Shown: positions 50,790 to 60,562, numbered from the stretch's first letter. The stretch: DNA of 64,000 nucleotides from Streptomyces scabichelini (GCF_011045015.1 NZ_JAAKZY010000010.1:35152-99151); one strand, 5' to 3'. Translations and numbers: made by a program. Notes: generated by a model not told the origin, from the letters alone.

Positions 50790-51697
50790 GTCCCTGCCCT
50801 TCCTGGGGTTCGGGCACCCAGACAGCGGGCGACGGCATCGCCCAGGCGCGCTTCTATGAGCTGTGGATTGCCGTCTCCGGCGGCGGCGAGGGTGAAGCCC
50901 CGGCCGATCGTGATCTCGCCGATGGGCCGCCAGGCCAGGTCGAGTTCCTCGGCCTGGGCGGGGGAGCACAGCAACAGGTCGCGTGAGCACAGGACTTCCG
51001 CCGCGGCGGTCGTCAGGTCGGGTGCGGCGACGAGTTGTGCGGGCCGCAGGCCGACCGCGTCGCGCAGGCGCGTCAGCGGGTCGCGGATGTGCGGCACGTC
51101 GTCCTCCGGCTGGATCCAGACGCGGCGGGCAGGGCCGGCGGACGCTCGTCCGACCCGCAGGGTTTCGAGATAGACGCGCTTCACGCCCGGTTGCCGGGCA
51201 CCGCCGAGCCCGAGCGGCACGGACCACCTCGCGTCGTCCGGCGGCACCGCGAGCAGCGCGGCCCGCACTTGCTGTGCGTGCAGGAGCTCCGTGCGCTGAG
51301 CCGGTCCCGCGACGCGCAGATCAAGGGTGACGCCGTGCCCGCGTGCCTCGGCGACGAGGCGGGCGAGACCGGCCGTGGAGCAGATGCCGGGCACCGCGAG
51401 CCGCCACGGCTTGCGCTTGGCGGCCTCCGCCTCGTGCAGCAGCACGTCGGCCGCCTGCACGAGTTGCCTGGCCGTCGGCAGCATGTCCCGGCCGAAGGGG
51501 GTGAGAACGGCCCGTCGTGACGTGCGCTCGAACAACGGCTCACCGAAGCGTTCCTCCAGGGCGGCGACACGACGGCTGGCCACCGACTGGGACATCTGGG
51601 CGGCGGCCGCCCCGACGGTGAAACTGCCGTGCTCGCTCACGCTGACGAACGCACGACACGCTCCCACCAGATCCACAGCCGGAACCTTATGCCACAT
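50786..51697 (-). CDS. blaA-like: LysR-family regulator, BlaA-like
   Basis: A 303-residue LysR regulator. The wHTH reads [22 protein letters not shown] with [15 protein letters not shown], then an effector domain without enzyme motifs. It is divergent from a class A beta-lactamase and coupled to the BlaB-like gene, so it is probably the activator of beta-lactamase expression. The start at 51697 (M-W-H-K-V-P) suits the family; an upstream ATG at 51736 would cover the operator region. Confidence 0.85.
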   Translation of the reverse strand: MWHKVPAVDLVGACRAFVSVSEHGSFTVGAAAAQMSQSVASRRVAALEERFGEPLFERTSRRAVLTPFGRDMLPTARQLVQAADVLLHEAEAAKRKPWRLAVPGICSTAGLARLVAEARGHGVTLDLRVAGPAQRTELLHAQQVRAALLAVPPDDARWSVPLGLGGARQPGVKRVYLETLRVGRASAGPARRVWIQPEDDVPHIRDPLTRLRDAVGLRPAQLVAAPDLTTAAAEVLCSRDLLLCSPAQAEELDLAWRPIGEITIGRGFTLAAAGDGNPQLIEARLGDAVARCLGARTPGRAGT

Positions 51698-51733
51698 CCA
51701 TGGCCCATCGATGGCCCGTCCATGGCCCGTTCT

Positions 51734-51750
51734 CATGCCGAATCAGCATG
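51734..51750. promoter_or_regulatory. Candidate LysR operator in blaA-blaL divergent region
   Basis: CATGC (51734-51738) and GCATG (51746-51750) form an inverted repeat with a 7-bp centre, matching a LysR-type T-N11-A box. Three ATGGCCC motifs (near 51699-51730) precede it in the same 138-bp divergent gap. Confidence 0.5.
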
Positions 51751-51835
51751 GAACGGCGCGTTCGCGTATTGGACCGCATGGCCGCCTGCCGGTGAGGGTG
51801 ATCCCCGAACTCATGACCACCCAGGAGGTTGGACC

Positions 51836-52795
51836 ATGCGGACCCCGCAACACGCCCATGCCCGCACCGCCCTTCGCGGTGCGATCGCCGCGCTCGCCCT
51901 CGTCGTCCCGCTCGTCGCCTGCGGCCAGGACGGTTCCTCGGCCTCATCGTCCTCGTCGCCCTCGTCGTCGGCGCGGTCCGCCGTGACGACGGCCCCGATC
52001 GCGGCGACGACCTCGTTCACCGGCGAATTAAAGGAACTGGAGCGCAAGTTCGACGCCCGGCTCGGTGTCTATGCCGTCGACACCGGCACCGGGCGCGAGG
52101 TGGCCTACCGGGACGGCGAGCGGTTCGGCTACCACTCCACGTTCAAGGCGCTCGAAGCAGGCGCCGTGCTGCGGAAGTACTCCCTGAACGGCATGAACAA
52201 GGTGATCAAGTACTCCAGTGACGACCTGGTCGCCAACTCGCCCATCACCGAGAAGCACGTCGAGAGCGGGATGACCCTGCGCGAACTGTGTGACGCCGCC
52301 GTCCGCTACAGCGACAACACCGCGGCCAACCTGCTGTTCGACGCCCTCGGCGGCCCCAAGGGTCTTGAGGCGGACCTCAGGAAGCTGGGAGACAAGGTCA
52401 CCCTGATGGAGCGCATCGAGCCCCACCTGAGCAACTGGGTGCCGGGCGAGACCCGGGACACGACCACCCCGCGGGCGCTCGCCAAGGACCTGCGCGCGTA
52501 CGTTCTCGGAGACGTCCTCCGCAAGCGCGAGCGAGCCCAGCTCGCGACGTGGCTGAAGACCAACACCACCGGGAACGAGGTCATCCGGGCCGGAGTGCCC
52601 GAGGGCTGGGTGGTCGGCGACAAGACCGGAACCGGCAGCGGCTACGGCGCCCGCAACGACATCGCCGTCGTGTGGCCCCCCGACTCCGCCCCCATCGTCA
52701 TGGCGGTCCTGACGAACCGTGGGAAGGCGGAGGACGTCCACGACAACAAACTGCTCGCGGAAGCGGCGTCCGTGGTCGCCGAAACGCTGTCCTAG
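51836..52795 (+). CDS. blaL-like: Class A beta-lactamase, predicted lipoprotein
   Basis: A 319-residue class A beta-lactamase: active-site S101-T-F-K104, S159-D-N161, Glu195 in E-P-H-L-S (the Ambler 166 position) and K263-T-G265. The signal peptide ends in a lipobox L-V-A-C29-G followed by a Ser-rich linker, so it is likely tethered to the outer face of the membrane. AGGAGG lies 7 nt before the ATG at 51836. It hydrolyses beta-lactams; regulation is probably by the divergent BlaA-like activator. Confidence 0.95.
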   Translation: MRTPQHAHARTALRGAIAALALVVPLVACGQDGSSASSSSSPSSSARSAVTTAPIAATTSFTGELKELERKFDARLGVYAVDTGTGREVAYRDGERFGYHSTFKALEAGAVLRKYSLNGMNKVIKYSSDDLVANSPITEKHVESGMTLRELCDAAVRYSDNTAANLLFDALGGPKGLEADLRKLGDKVTLMERIEPHLSNWVPGETRDTTTPRALAKDLRAYVLGDVLRKRERAQLATWLKTNTTGNEVIRAGVPEGWVVGDKTGTGSGYGARNDIAVVWPPDSAPIVMAVLTNRGKAEDVHDNKLLAEAASVVAETLS

Positions 52796-52858
52796 CGGGA
52801 GACGGGGCCCCGGCCGAGCACCCCCGGGGCGCCGAACCGCCCGGCCGCCGCGGCCGAC

Positions 52859-53620
52859 TCAGTGAGCGGCGACGAGGCCCTGGGCGAAGCCGCCGTCGAC
52901 GGCGAACTCGACATTGGTGGTGAAGGTCGCGTCGGCCGCCAGGAAGAGCGCGGCCGCGGCGACCTCCGCGACCGTGCCGTTGCGCTTGAGCGGCGTGGTC
53001 TCGTTGCCCTGCTGCTCGAACTCCCTGCGCTGCTCCTCCGTCAGGCCGGTCACTCCCATCGTCGGCGTCTTGATGAACCCCGGAGCGACGGAGTTCACCC
53101 GGATCTTCCGGGGCAGCAACTCGGCCGCCAGCACGTGCCCGAGGGCGCGCATGGCCTCCTTGGACGCGGAGTACGCGCTCAGTCCGGGGAAGACGACGTC
53201 GTTGGCGACCGTGGTGAAGACGATCGATCCGCCGTCCTCGATCAGCGGTGCCAGCGCCTGGACGGTGAAGAAGGTGCCCTTGGTGTTGATGGCGAAGTGC
53301 CGGTCCCAGGACGCCTCGGTGACCTCCGCCAGCTCGGCGAACTCCGCGATGCCGTGGTTGACGAAGAGGTGGTCGACACGGCCGAGCTTCTCCTGGGTGA
53401 GGTCGGCGAGGGCTGCGATGTCCGCCATGCTGGCGGCGTCGGAGCGTACGACGTGTGCCGCCTCGCCCGTGAGTTCCGACCGCGCCTCTTCGAGGGTCTT
53501 CTCACTGCGGCCCGTCAGGACGACCTCCGCCCCTTCGGCGAGCAGCGCCTTGACGATGGCAAGGCCCATGCCGTGCGTCCCACCGGTGACGACGGCCTTC
53601 TTGCCGGTGAACCTGCTCAT
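52859..53620 (-). CDS. Short-chain dehydrogenase/reductase
   Basis: A 253-residue classical SDR: T-G-G-T-H-G-M-G near residue 13, N-H-G-I (in place of N-x-A-G) near 88, the catalytic Tyr-x3-Lys in Y-S-A-S-K near 150 and P-G-F-I-K-T-P near 182, ending V-D-G-G-F-A-Q-G. Full length and intact. It is divergent from the SARP gene, which may control it. Confidence 0.9.
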   Translation of the reverse strand: MSRFTGKKAVVTGGTHGMGLAIVKALLAEGAEVVLTGRSEKTLEEARSELTGEAAHVVRSDAASMADIAALADLTQEKLGRVDHLFVNHGIAEFAELAEVTEASWDRHFAINTKGTFFTVQALAPLIEDGGSIVFTTVANDVVFPGLSAYSASKEAMRALGHVLAAELLPRKIRVNSVAPGFIKTPTMGVTGLTEEQRREFEQQGNETTPLKRNGTVAEVAAAALFLAADATFTTNVEFAVDGGFAQGLVAAH

Positions 53621-53798
53621 GATGACTCCGTAAGTTGTCGTGTGATGGTGGTGATGGTGCGGCTTGCGGTTGACCGGGGTTGCGAGAACGACTCTGCGGG
53701 AGAGCGCTTTCGGTCCGCCTGCGATCCGCATTCGGTCCGCTGTCGGGTGCTCGCCCACGGCCCGTGTGCTGCCCATGTGCTGCCCGTACGCTGAGCCG

Positions 53799-56700
53799 AT
53801 GCGCTTCGGGGTACTGGGACCACTGGCCGTCTGGACCGCGGACGGCGAACTCGCGGCGGTGCCCGAGGCGAAGGTGCGCGCCCTGCTGGCCGGCCTGCTG
53901 GTCGCGCCCGGACAGGTCGTTTCGGCGGATCGGCTGGTCGAGGATCTTTGGGGCGAGGCGCCGCCCGCCCGCCCGGCCGCAGCGCTGCAGACCCTGGTGT
54001 CCCGGCTGCGCAAGGCCCTGGCGAAGGCCGGGGGAGACGGCATGGTGGTGCATCGCCCGCCGGGGTACCAACTACGGGTGACCGGCGACGCGGTGGACGC
54101 GGAGCACTTCCTCGCGCTGGCCGCCCGCGCCCGTCGTGCCGCGGACCCCCGCGAGCGGGCCACCGGGTTCGCCGAGGCCCTCGCCCAGTGGCGGGGGCCC
54201 GCCTTCGCCGGCTTCGCGGACGAGCCGTTCGTACGGGCGGTGGCGGCTCGGCTCGAGGAACAGCAGCTCCTCGTCCGGGAGGAGCAGGCCGAGGCCCGGC
54301 TCCAGCTCGGCGAACACGGCCCGTTGGCCGGCGAGCTCAGGGAGCTGACCGAGCGTCACCCCTTGCGTGAACGGCTGCGCGCGGCCCATATGCGCGCCCT
54401 GTACGGCGGCGGTCGGCCCAGCGAGGCGCTCGAGGTCTACCAGGAGGTGCGCCGCCTGCTGGCCGAGGAGTTGGGCCTTGATCCCGGCCCCGAACTGGCC
54501 GCGCTTCAGCGGGAGATCCTCAGCCGGACAGGTCAGGTCGACCAGACCTCGGTGGTGCTCCACGGCGCGGAGGCGGCGGAGGCGGCGGAGGCGGAGGCCA
54601 TCCGTCCGAATCCACCTGCCGCGAAGCTGCCTGTCCCGGTCACCGGCCTGATCGGGCGGTCGCGGTCCGTGGCCGGGATACGGGCCTTGCTTGTGGGGAA
54701 GCGGCTGGTGACGCTGACCGGGCCCGGCGGGGTCGGGAAGACACGCCTTGCGCTGGAAGTCGCGGGCGGGGAGGCCGAACCGGCTGACCGCGGGGAGGCC
54801 GCGGCGCTGTTCCCGGACGGGGTACGGCTGGTGGAACTCTCCGGCACGGCCCGTTCGGCCGGGGCGTCGGGCGCCGCGGTGGACGAACTGGCAGAGGTGG
54901 CGGCGGTGGCGCTGGGCATCCGGGACGACGCCCGTCCCGGCTCACTGCCGCCGTCGGTGGCCGGCAGCCCGCACCCTCTGGCGGATCGGTTGTGCCATGC
55001 GTTGCGGGACCGGCGGCTCCTGCTCGTTCTGGACAACTGCGAGCACGTGATCGAGGCGGTGGCGGCCCTGGCGCGCCTGCTGCTGCAGGTCACGCCGGGC
55101 GTATGCCTCCTGGCCACCAGCCGTGAGCCGCTGGGTATTTCCGGCGAACAGCTGTGGCCGGTCCCGCCGTTGGACGTTCCGACGCCGGGAGCCGCGCTCG
55201 TGGATGTGATGCGGTCGAGCGCGGTCCGGCTCTTCGTGGCGCGGGCCGTCGCCGTGTCACCCGGCTTCACCCTCTCCGAGGCCAATGCCGAGGCGGTTGC
55301 CACCATCTGCCGCCGCATGGACGGCATTCCACTCGCCGTCGAGCTGGCGGCCACCCGACTCCGCGTCCTGGGCGCGGCCACACTCGCCGAGCGGCTCGAC
55401 GACCGGTTCGGCCTCCTGACGAGCGGGCGGCGGGACGCCCCGGCGCGGCAGCAGACCCTGCGAGCGGTGATCGACTGGAGCTGGGAGCTGCTGACCGCCG
55501 CCGAGCGCGCGGTGCTGCGCCGCTTGGCCGTTCACTCCGACGGCTGCACTCTGGATGCCGCCGAGGCGCTCTGCTCGGGGGCCGGTGTGAAGCCCGGCGA
55601 GGTCGTCGACCTGCTGGCCAGGCTGGTGGACCGGTCGCTGGTCGTCGTCACCGACAGCACGCAGCGCCCTGGCACCTTCGAAGAACCGCAGCTGCGCTAC
55701 CGGCTGCTGGAGTCGGTGGCGGCGTACTGCCTGGAACAGCTGCGGATGCCAAGGGCGGACCCGGAGCACGGAACCACACCGGCGGTCGCGTACGGGAGCG
55801 GACCCGCGACCGAGTACGACCGACTGCGGCGCGCCCACCTCCGCTACTACACCGAGCTCGCCGAGCGGGCCGAGAGTCATCTGCGCGGCGCTGACCAGCA
55901 GCGTTGGCTGCGCCGCCTCGACGCCGAGGCGGCCAACATGCGCGCCGCACTCGACACAGCGGCCGCCACGGACGAGGCCCTGCTCGCCCGGCGCCTGGTG
56001 CGGGCCCTGGCCTGGTACTGGTTCCTGCGTGGCCGGCTCACGGAAGCGAAGCGCTCCATGGCCACGGCGCTGGCCATCGCGGAGACGCCCACGGAGGCGC
56101 CCACGGCGGATCAGGAGAACGGGACATCCGGTGGCGACCGTGCCCATGTGGCCGCATGGCACGCGGGAATGACCCTGTTGTCGGGCGACCCGCTGGGCTC
56201 CGGGCGGGAGAGTCGCGTGCCGCTGCGGCTGTACGAGGACATGACCGACGTCGGTGATATCGGCCGGGGCGGCCCAGGTTGGTTCCTCGCCCATGCCGCG
56301 ACGATGTTCGGCGCGATGGAGGTGGGTGAGGAGCTGGTGCGCCGTACCCTGGCCGATGTCCGGACGCGGGGCGACAGCTGGGGCATCGCGGCGGCCCTGA
56401 GCGTACGAGGCGTGCAGCGCTACGTACGCGGTGACCTGACAGCCTCCAGGGCCGACGCCGACGACAGCCTCGCCCTCTTCCGTGAACTCGGCGACCAGTG
56501 GGGACAGTTGCAGGCCATCGGAGTGCTGGGCAGGCTGGCGGAGATCGAGGGCGACTACCGGTCCGCGGAGGCCGAGCACCAGAACGGCCTGCGCATCGCC
56601 GAGGACCTGGGCCTGTGGACCGAGGCGTCCGTCCGCTGGTCCGAACTGGGCCGGATCGCCCTCCTCGACGGCGACCACACGCGAGCCGAACGTCTCCACC

Positions 56701-57209
56701 ACAACGGCCGACGGCTCGCCGTCCAGCATGCCGACCACCGCGCCCAGGAGTTCGCCGAGGTCGGCCTCGCTCTCGGCGCCCGGCGTCAGGGACGCTTGGC
56801 AGAGGCCGAGTCCTACCTGCGTACCTGGCTGGAGTGGAACCGCCGTTTCGAGGCCGAGAACGGTGCCGCTCTCATTCTCGCCGAACTCGGCTTCATCGCC
56901 GAACTGCGCGGCGACCACGAGGCAGCCTTGAACCTCCACGCCGAGGGCCTGACGGCCGCCCGCGCCACCGGGGACCCCCGAGCCGTCGCCCTCGCCCTGG
57001 AGGGCTTGGCCGGCGCCCATCAGCTGGCCGGCCGCTCCGAACTCGCCGCCCGACTGCTCGGCACCGCCTCCCGCTCCCGCACCTCCGTGCGGGCCCCCCT
57101 GCCGCCGGCCGAACGCGGCGATGTCGACCGCATCACGGCCGCCGTCCGTACGGCCCTGGGCGATCCCGGCTTCACCGCCGCGTTCGCCCAAGACGCGGCA
57201 ATGCCGTAA
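53799..57209 (+). CDS. SARP-type (AfsR-like) regulator, BTAD-NB-ARC-TPR
   Basis: A 1136-residue regulator. Residues about 1-90 are an OmpR-like DNA-binding domain (F-G-V-L-G-P-L-A-V-W, L-V-S-R-L-R-K-A-L and R-P-P-G-Y-Q-L), 95-245 the BTAD domain, about 290-560 an NB-ARC ATPase with P-loop G-P-G-G-V-G-K-T and L-L-V-L-D-N-C-E-H, and 650-1120 TPR-like helices. The start ATG at 53799 begins the M-R-F-G-V-L-G-P-L motif; the open frame upstream is noncoding. It is a large pathway-type activator, yet no biosynthetic cluster is next to it in this window. Confidence 0.92.
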   Translation: MRFGVLGPLAVWTADGELAAVPEAKVRALLAGLLVAPGQVVSADRLVEDLWGEAPPARPAAALQTLVSRLRKALAKAGGDGMVVHRPPGYQLRVTGDAVDAEHFLALAARARRAADPRERATGFAEALAQWRGPAFAGFADEPFVRAVAARLEEQQLLVREEQAEARLQLGEHGPLAGELRELTERHPLRERLRAAHMRALYGGGRPSEALEVYQEVRRLLAEELGLDPGPELAALQREILSRTGQVDQTSVVLHGAEAAEAAEAEAIRPNPPAAKLPVPVTGLIGRSRSVAGIRALLVGKRLVTLTGPGGVGKTRLALEVAGGEAEPADRGEAAALFPDGVRLVELSGTARSAGASGAAVDELAEVAAVALGIRDDARPGSLPPSVAGSPHPLADRLCHALRDRRLLLVLDNCEHVIEAVAALARLLLQVTPGVCLLATSREPLGISGEQLWPVPPLDVPTPGAALVDVMRSSAVRLFVARAVAVSPGFTLSEANAEAVATICRRMDGIPLAVELAATRLRVLGAATLAERLDDRFGLLTSGRRDAPARQQTLRAVIDWSWELLTAAERAVLRRLAVHSDGCTLDAAEALCSGAGVKPGEVVDLLARLVDRSLVVVTDSTQRPGTFEEPQLRYRLLESVAAYCLEQLRMPRADPEHGTTPAVAYGSGPATEYDRLRRAHLRYYTELAERAESHLRGADQQRWLRRLDAEAANMRAALDTAAATDEALLARRLVRALAWYWFLRGRLTEAKRSMATALAIAETPTEAPTADQENGTSGGDRAHVAAWHAGMTLLSGDPLGSGRESRVPLRLYEDMTDVGDIGRGGPGWFLAHAATMFGAMEVGEELVRRTLADVRTRGDSWGIAAALSVRGVQRYVRGDLTASRADADDSLALFRELGDQWGQLQAIGVLGRLAEIEGDYRSAEAEHQNGLRIAEDLGLWTEASVRWSELGRIALLDGDHTRAERLHHNGRRLAVQHADHRAQEFAEVGLALGARRQGRLAEAESYLRTWLEWNRRFEAENGAALILAELGFIAELRGDHEAALNLHAEGLTAARATGDPRAVALALEGLAGAHQLAGRSELAARLLGTASRSRTSVRAPLPPAERGDVDRITAAVRTALGDPGFTAAFAQDAAMP

Positions 57210-57266
57210 CGCACCGCTCACACAAACGGCCCCGAACGAGAAGTCCGAGGCCGAACAGAACGCGTC

Positions 57267-57285
57267 CCTGGGGGAAAACCCCAGG
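57267..57285. terminator. Hairpin terminator after the SARP gene
   Basis: CCTGGGG (57267-57273) and CCCCAGG (57279-57285) with a GAAAA loop, about 57 bp after the SARP stop and directly before the att repeat. Confidence 0.65.
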
Positions 57286-57293
57286 TCAGTGGC

Positions 57294-58247
57294 TCAACGC
57301 GCTGTGCCCCCGGCAGGATTCGAACCTGCGACACCCGCTTTCGGCGGCCCGACCTCGAGGATGTCGAGCATCGCTCGGGCGGCAGGGCTGGGGTTGAAGC
57401 GGCTCCACGCCAGGTACTCGATGCGGTGCGGTCCGTCGACCACCGGAACCAGCGCCAGTTCGGGGTCGTCGGTGGCCCGCGGTCGGATGAACGCCGACGG
57501 CAGCAGCGCGATGCCCAGCCCGCGGGCGATCAGCTGGGTGATCAGCTCGACGACGCCGGCTTCGTACGCGACGTCGCGGACCAGGCCCGCGACGGCGAAC
57601 GCCTGATCGGACTGGGCCCGGGCGGGCGTCCCGCTCACGAAGTCCACGAACGTCTCTTCGGCGATCTCCCGCAGCGTGACCTGGGAAACGCCCGCCAGTC
57701 GGTGCCCGGCCGGCACCACCAGCACGTGCTCGTCGTGAGCGAGAACAAGGCACTCCACACCGGAAGGCCGTTCGCTCTCCGGCATGCCTAGGAAGGCGAT
57801 GTCCAGGTCGCCGTTCCGGACCGCCGCCGCCAGTTCATCGCTGCGTCCGGAACGGAGGGCGACGTGGACGGCCGGATGCTGGGCGTGGTACCGCTGCAGC
57901 AGCTCCGGTACGTCGACGGCAGCCGCCGTCACGATCACGCCGACGGCGAGTCGGCCGCGTACCACGCCGGTAGCAGCGGCGGCGTCGGCAGCCGCGCGCT
58001 CGGCGGCGGCCAGGCACTCGCGTGCGCCGGCGACAAACGCCGCTCCCGCAGGGGTCAGCTCGACGCGGCGGCTGGACCGGGCGAACAGCTTGACTCCGAG
58101 TTCCCGTTCCAGGCCGGCGATCCGGTGACTGAGCGACGACTGCACCACGAAGCAGCGCTCGGCGGCGCGGGTGAAGTTACGGGTTTCGGCCACGGCGACG
58201 ACGTAACGCATCTGCTGGAGATCCACACGGCCATCGTTCTGGTTCAT
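57294..58247 (-). CDS. LysR-family regulator
   Basis: A 317-residue LysR regulator. The wHTH reads R-Y-V-V-A-V-A-E-T-R-N-F-T-R-A-A-E-R-C-F-V-V-Q-S-S-L-S with L-E-R-E-L-G-V-K-L-F-A-R. The effector domain is complete to about residue 300. The last about 15 residues (G-V-A-G-S-N-P-A-G-G-T-A-R) are read from the tRNA-derived attachment repeat, a sign that integration fused a new end onto it. The start at 58247 is chosen for length; a GTG at 58226 is an alternative. It is divergent from the EamA gene and may control it. Confidence 0.85.
   Translation of the reverse strand: MNQNDGRVDLQQMRYVVAVAETRNFTRAAERCFVVQSSLSHRIAGLERELGVKLFARSSRRVELTPAGAAFVAGARECLAAAERAAADAAAATGVVRGRLAVGVIVTAAAVDVPELLQRYHAQHPAVHVALRSGRSDELAAAVRNGDLDIAFLGMPESERPSGVECLVLAHDEHVLVVPAGHRLAGVSQVTLREIAEETFVDFVSGTPARAQSDQAFAVAGLVRDVAYEAGVVELITQLIARGLGIALLPSAFIRPRATDDPELALVPVVDGPHRIEYLAWSRFNPSPAARAMLDILEVGPPKAGVAGSNPAGGTAR
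57303..57341. other. Attachment-site repeat (tRNA-Arg 3' fragment)
   Basis: This 39-bp stretch is identical to 60609-60647, the 3' part of tRNA-Arg(CCT) from anticodon-loop base 37 to the end plus 2 bp. It marks the far end of an integrated element. It forms the 3' end of the LysR gene coding sequence. Confidence 0.88.
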
Positions 58248-58305
58248 GGCTGTGATGACAAGCATGTGTTGGACTCATGATGGGCTGGTCCTGAGACTTC
58301 ATCAC

Positions 58306-59310
58306 ATGCACACCTCCACCGAGCGGGCACCGGACCAGCCGCGAATCCCGTACGCGCCGCAGGTGGTCACCGTCGCACTGACCGCACTCGCCCCCGCGTC
58401 CTGGGGGACCACGTACGTCGTCACCACGGAGCTGCTCCCGCCCGGGCATCCGCTGTTCGGCGGGATGCTGCGCGCCCTGCCCGGCGGGCTGCTCGCGCTG
58501 GCCATCACCCGTGTGCTCCCGCGCGGGGATTGGTGGTGGAAGGCCACCGCCCTCGGCGTGCTCAACATCGGTGCCTTGTACCCCCTCTTGTTCGTGGCTG
58601 CCGAGCGACTCCCTGGCGGTGTCGCCGCCACTCTCGGTGCCACCCAGCCGCTGATGGTCGCCGGGTTGGCCGTCGCGCTGCTCCACGACCGGCCGACGGC
58701 CTGGCGATTGACCTGGTGCGTGCTCGGCGCGGTCGGTGTCGGACTCGTCGTACTGGGGCCGCAGGCCCGGCTGGACGCCGTCGGGGTCGTCGCCGGCCTC
58801 GGTGGTACGGCCGCCATGGCCGCCGGGATCGTCCTCACCAAGCGGTGGGGCCTTCCCGCGGGTGTCGGTCCACTGACCCTGACCGGTTGGCAACTGACGG
58901 CGGGCGGCCTGCTCTTGCTCCCGCTCGCCTTCGCGATCGAGGGGGCGCCGCCGCGCATCGACACCGGAGCCGCCGGCGGATACCTGTGGCTCGGCAGCGT
59001 GGGTGGGCTGATCGCGTCCACGCTGTGGTTCCGCGGCATCGGAAAGCTGCCGGTCGGCGCGTCCGCACCGCTGGTGCTGCTGTCCCCGCTGGTCGCGGCC
59101 GTCATCGGCATCGCACTGGGCGAGTCACTGAGCCTGCTGCAGACCTCTGGCTTCGCCCTCGCCCTGGCCGCGTTGTTCGCGGCGCAGCTCAATGCCCCGA
59201 ACCTGTCGGGCCGCGCACCGCGCCGCAGGCTGGCAGAAACCCAAATCCGGGAAGCCCAAATCCGAGAAGACCAGATGCGCGACGATCACATACGAGAAGG
59301 ACGGATCTGA
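58306..59310 (+). CDS. EamA/DMT-family transporter
   Basis: A 334-residue membrane protein with ten helices in two EamA repeats: the first from A-L-A-P-A-S-W-G-T-T-Y-V near 30, with P-P-G-H-P-L-F-G-G-M-L-R-A-L-P, the second from G-L-G-G-T-A-A-M-A-A-G-I-V near 165. It probably exports a metabolite. The last about 30 residues are charged repeats (A-E-T-Q-I-R-E-A-Q-I-R-E-D-Q) and its stop overlaps the next start (TGATG). Confidence 0.9.
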   Translation: MHTSTERAPDQPRIPYAPQVVTVALTALAPASWGTTYVVTTELLPPGHPLFGGMLRALPGGLLALAITRVLPRGDWWWKATALGVLNIGALYPLLFVAAERLPGGVAATLGATQPLMVAGLAVALLHDRPTAWRLTWCVLGAVGVGLVVLGPQARLDAVGVVAGLGGTAAMAAGIVLTKRWGLPAGVGPLTLTGWQLTAGGLLLLPLAFAIEGAPPRIDTGAAGGYLWLGSVGGLIASTLWFRGIGKLPVGASAPLVLLSPLVAAVIGIALGESLSLLQTSGFALALAALFAAQLNAPNLSGRAPRRRLAETQIREAQIREDQMRDDHIREGRI

Positions 59311-59999
59311 TGAAGACAGGCATGACGATCGCTGTACTGGGCGCCACCGGGATGGTCGGCAGCCGGGTGATCAACGAGGCCGGTGCACGCGGACACCAAG
59401 TGATCGCTCTGTCCCGGAAACCCGCGAGTGAGAACCCGAGAAACCCGAACGTGACGCCGATCGCGGTCGACGCGAACGACTCACACGCCATACGCGAGGC
59501 GCTGGCAGGATCCGCCTCCCACGGTGCTGCGGACGCCGTCGTACTGACCGTGCGGACCACGCCGGTCGACGAGGAGTTCCTGGTCGGCGCTACCCGTACG
59601 GTGCTGGACATCGCCGCACAACTCGGGATCCGTGTCCTCGTGGTCGGCGGCGCCGGCGCATTGCGCAGCCCCGGTGACCGCGATCTGCTGGTCGCCGACA
59701 ACCCGGCGTACGTGCCCGCCGAAATCAAGGCCGTCGCCGCCGCCGGAATCGCTCAGCTGCGAACCTGCCAGTCCCATGCCGATGCCGATTGCGTCTACCT
59801 GAGTCCACCGGCCCTGCTCGAACCCGGCAAACGGACCGGCCGCTATCGGCGCGGCAGCGACACCTTGCTCATCAGCGCCGACGGCCAGTCCTGGATCAGC
59901 GCCGAGGACCTGGCCGTCGCCGTGGTCGACGAACTCCAGACGCCTGGCCCCGACCCCCTCATCACGGTCGTCCACCGAGGCGAACATCTGTCAGCGTGA
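59310..59999 (+). CDS. NAD(P)-binding protein, NmrA/SDR-extended type
   Basis: A 229-residue Rossmann protein: M-T-I-A-V-L-G-A-T-G-M-V-G-S-R-V near residue 5, A-L-S-R-K-P, V-D-A-N-D, L-V-V-G-G-A-G-A-L and Y-L-S-P-P-A-L near 170. It matches the NAD(P)H-binding (PF13460-like) proteins resembling BlvrB. Substrate unknown. Coupled to the EamA gene. Confidence 0.88.
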   Translation: MKTGMTIAVLGATGMVGSRVINEAGARGHQVIALSRKPASENPRNPNVTPIAVDANDSHAIREALAGSASHGAADAVVLTVRTTPVDEEFLVGATRTVLDIAAQLGIRVLVVGGAGALRSPGDRDLLVADNPAYVPAEIKAVAAAGIAQLRTCQSHADADCVYLSPPALLEPGKRTGRYRRGSDTLLISADGQSWISAEDLAVAVVDELQTPGPDPLITVVHRGEHLSA

Positions 60000-60337
60000 A
60001 CTGGTCAGGATCGCCCAACGGCAGGCCATCGAGCGGACGTTCTGGAAAGTCGCGACTTTGCCCACCCAGGAACGGTCGACAGGTGCACGAGCCTGCTGCC
60101 CGGAGCGGATCTGGCGATCGGCGAGATTGCAGCTGGCCTTTGTACCGCGCGCAACGCGCAGGTGGCGGCCCCGCCGCGCCGCGCCGTGGAGCACACCGCC
60201 ACCGAGCCCGGGCCGGATGATGGCCGGATGATGCGGGTGCGATCACCCAGCCTGGCACCAAGTTGCATCGCCTCGCCGCACCAAAGCCCTGGTCCAGCAG
60301 GCCGCCACTGGCGAAGCGGAGTGGAGCCGGGACTTGA
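60000..60337. other. Islet segment without a supported gene
   Basis: No intact gene was seen on either strand in this 338-bp stretch. It lies between the NAD(P)-binding gene and the integrase remnant, so it may be decayed element backbone. Confidence 0.4.
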
Positions 60338-60520
60338 TCCGACTTCCGAGAGACCCCCGCTGCCTCCGGCTCGAGCCTGCGGGAGCTGATGACCAGGATG
60401 GGCCACAGCACGCCCCGGGCGGCACTGATCTATCAGCACGTGGTCAGCGGTCGTGACCGTGAGATCGCCGATCAGCTCGGCTCGATGATCCGTAAGACGC
60501 GAGGTGAGACGGAGTCCTAG
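60338..60520 (+). pseudogene. Tyrosine recombinase (integrase) C-terminal remnant
   Basis: Up to the TAG at 60518-60520 the frame reads L-R-E-L-M-T-R-M-G-H-S-T-P-R-A-A-L-I-Y-Q-H, then R-D-R-E-I-A-D-Q-L. The H of G-H-S and the Tyr of I-Y-Q-H are the last two catalytic residues of actinobacterial XerC/phage integrases. Everything upstream (catalytic core, SAM-like domain) is missing and stops interrupt it. It lies 90 bp from the tRNA-Arg 3' end, the usual place for an integrase. Confidence 0.8.
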
Positions 60521-60562
60521 CGGACCTTGTGGCACGGGTGTGGCACGGCCGTGATCATGCGA

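Noticed and set aside
53664..53798. Upstream extension of the SARP regulator
   Set aside because: The extra 45 codons lack similarity, and the family motif begins directly at the ATG at 53799.
57303..57341. A second tRNA gene beside the SARP gene
   Set aside because: Only the 3' half from anticodon-loop base 37 is present; the D arm and acceptor 5' strand are missing, so it is an attachment-site copy.
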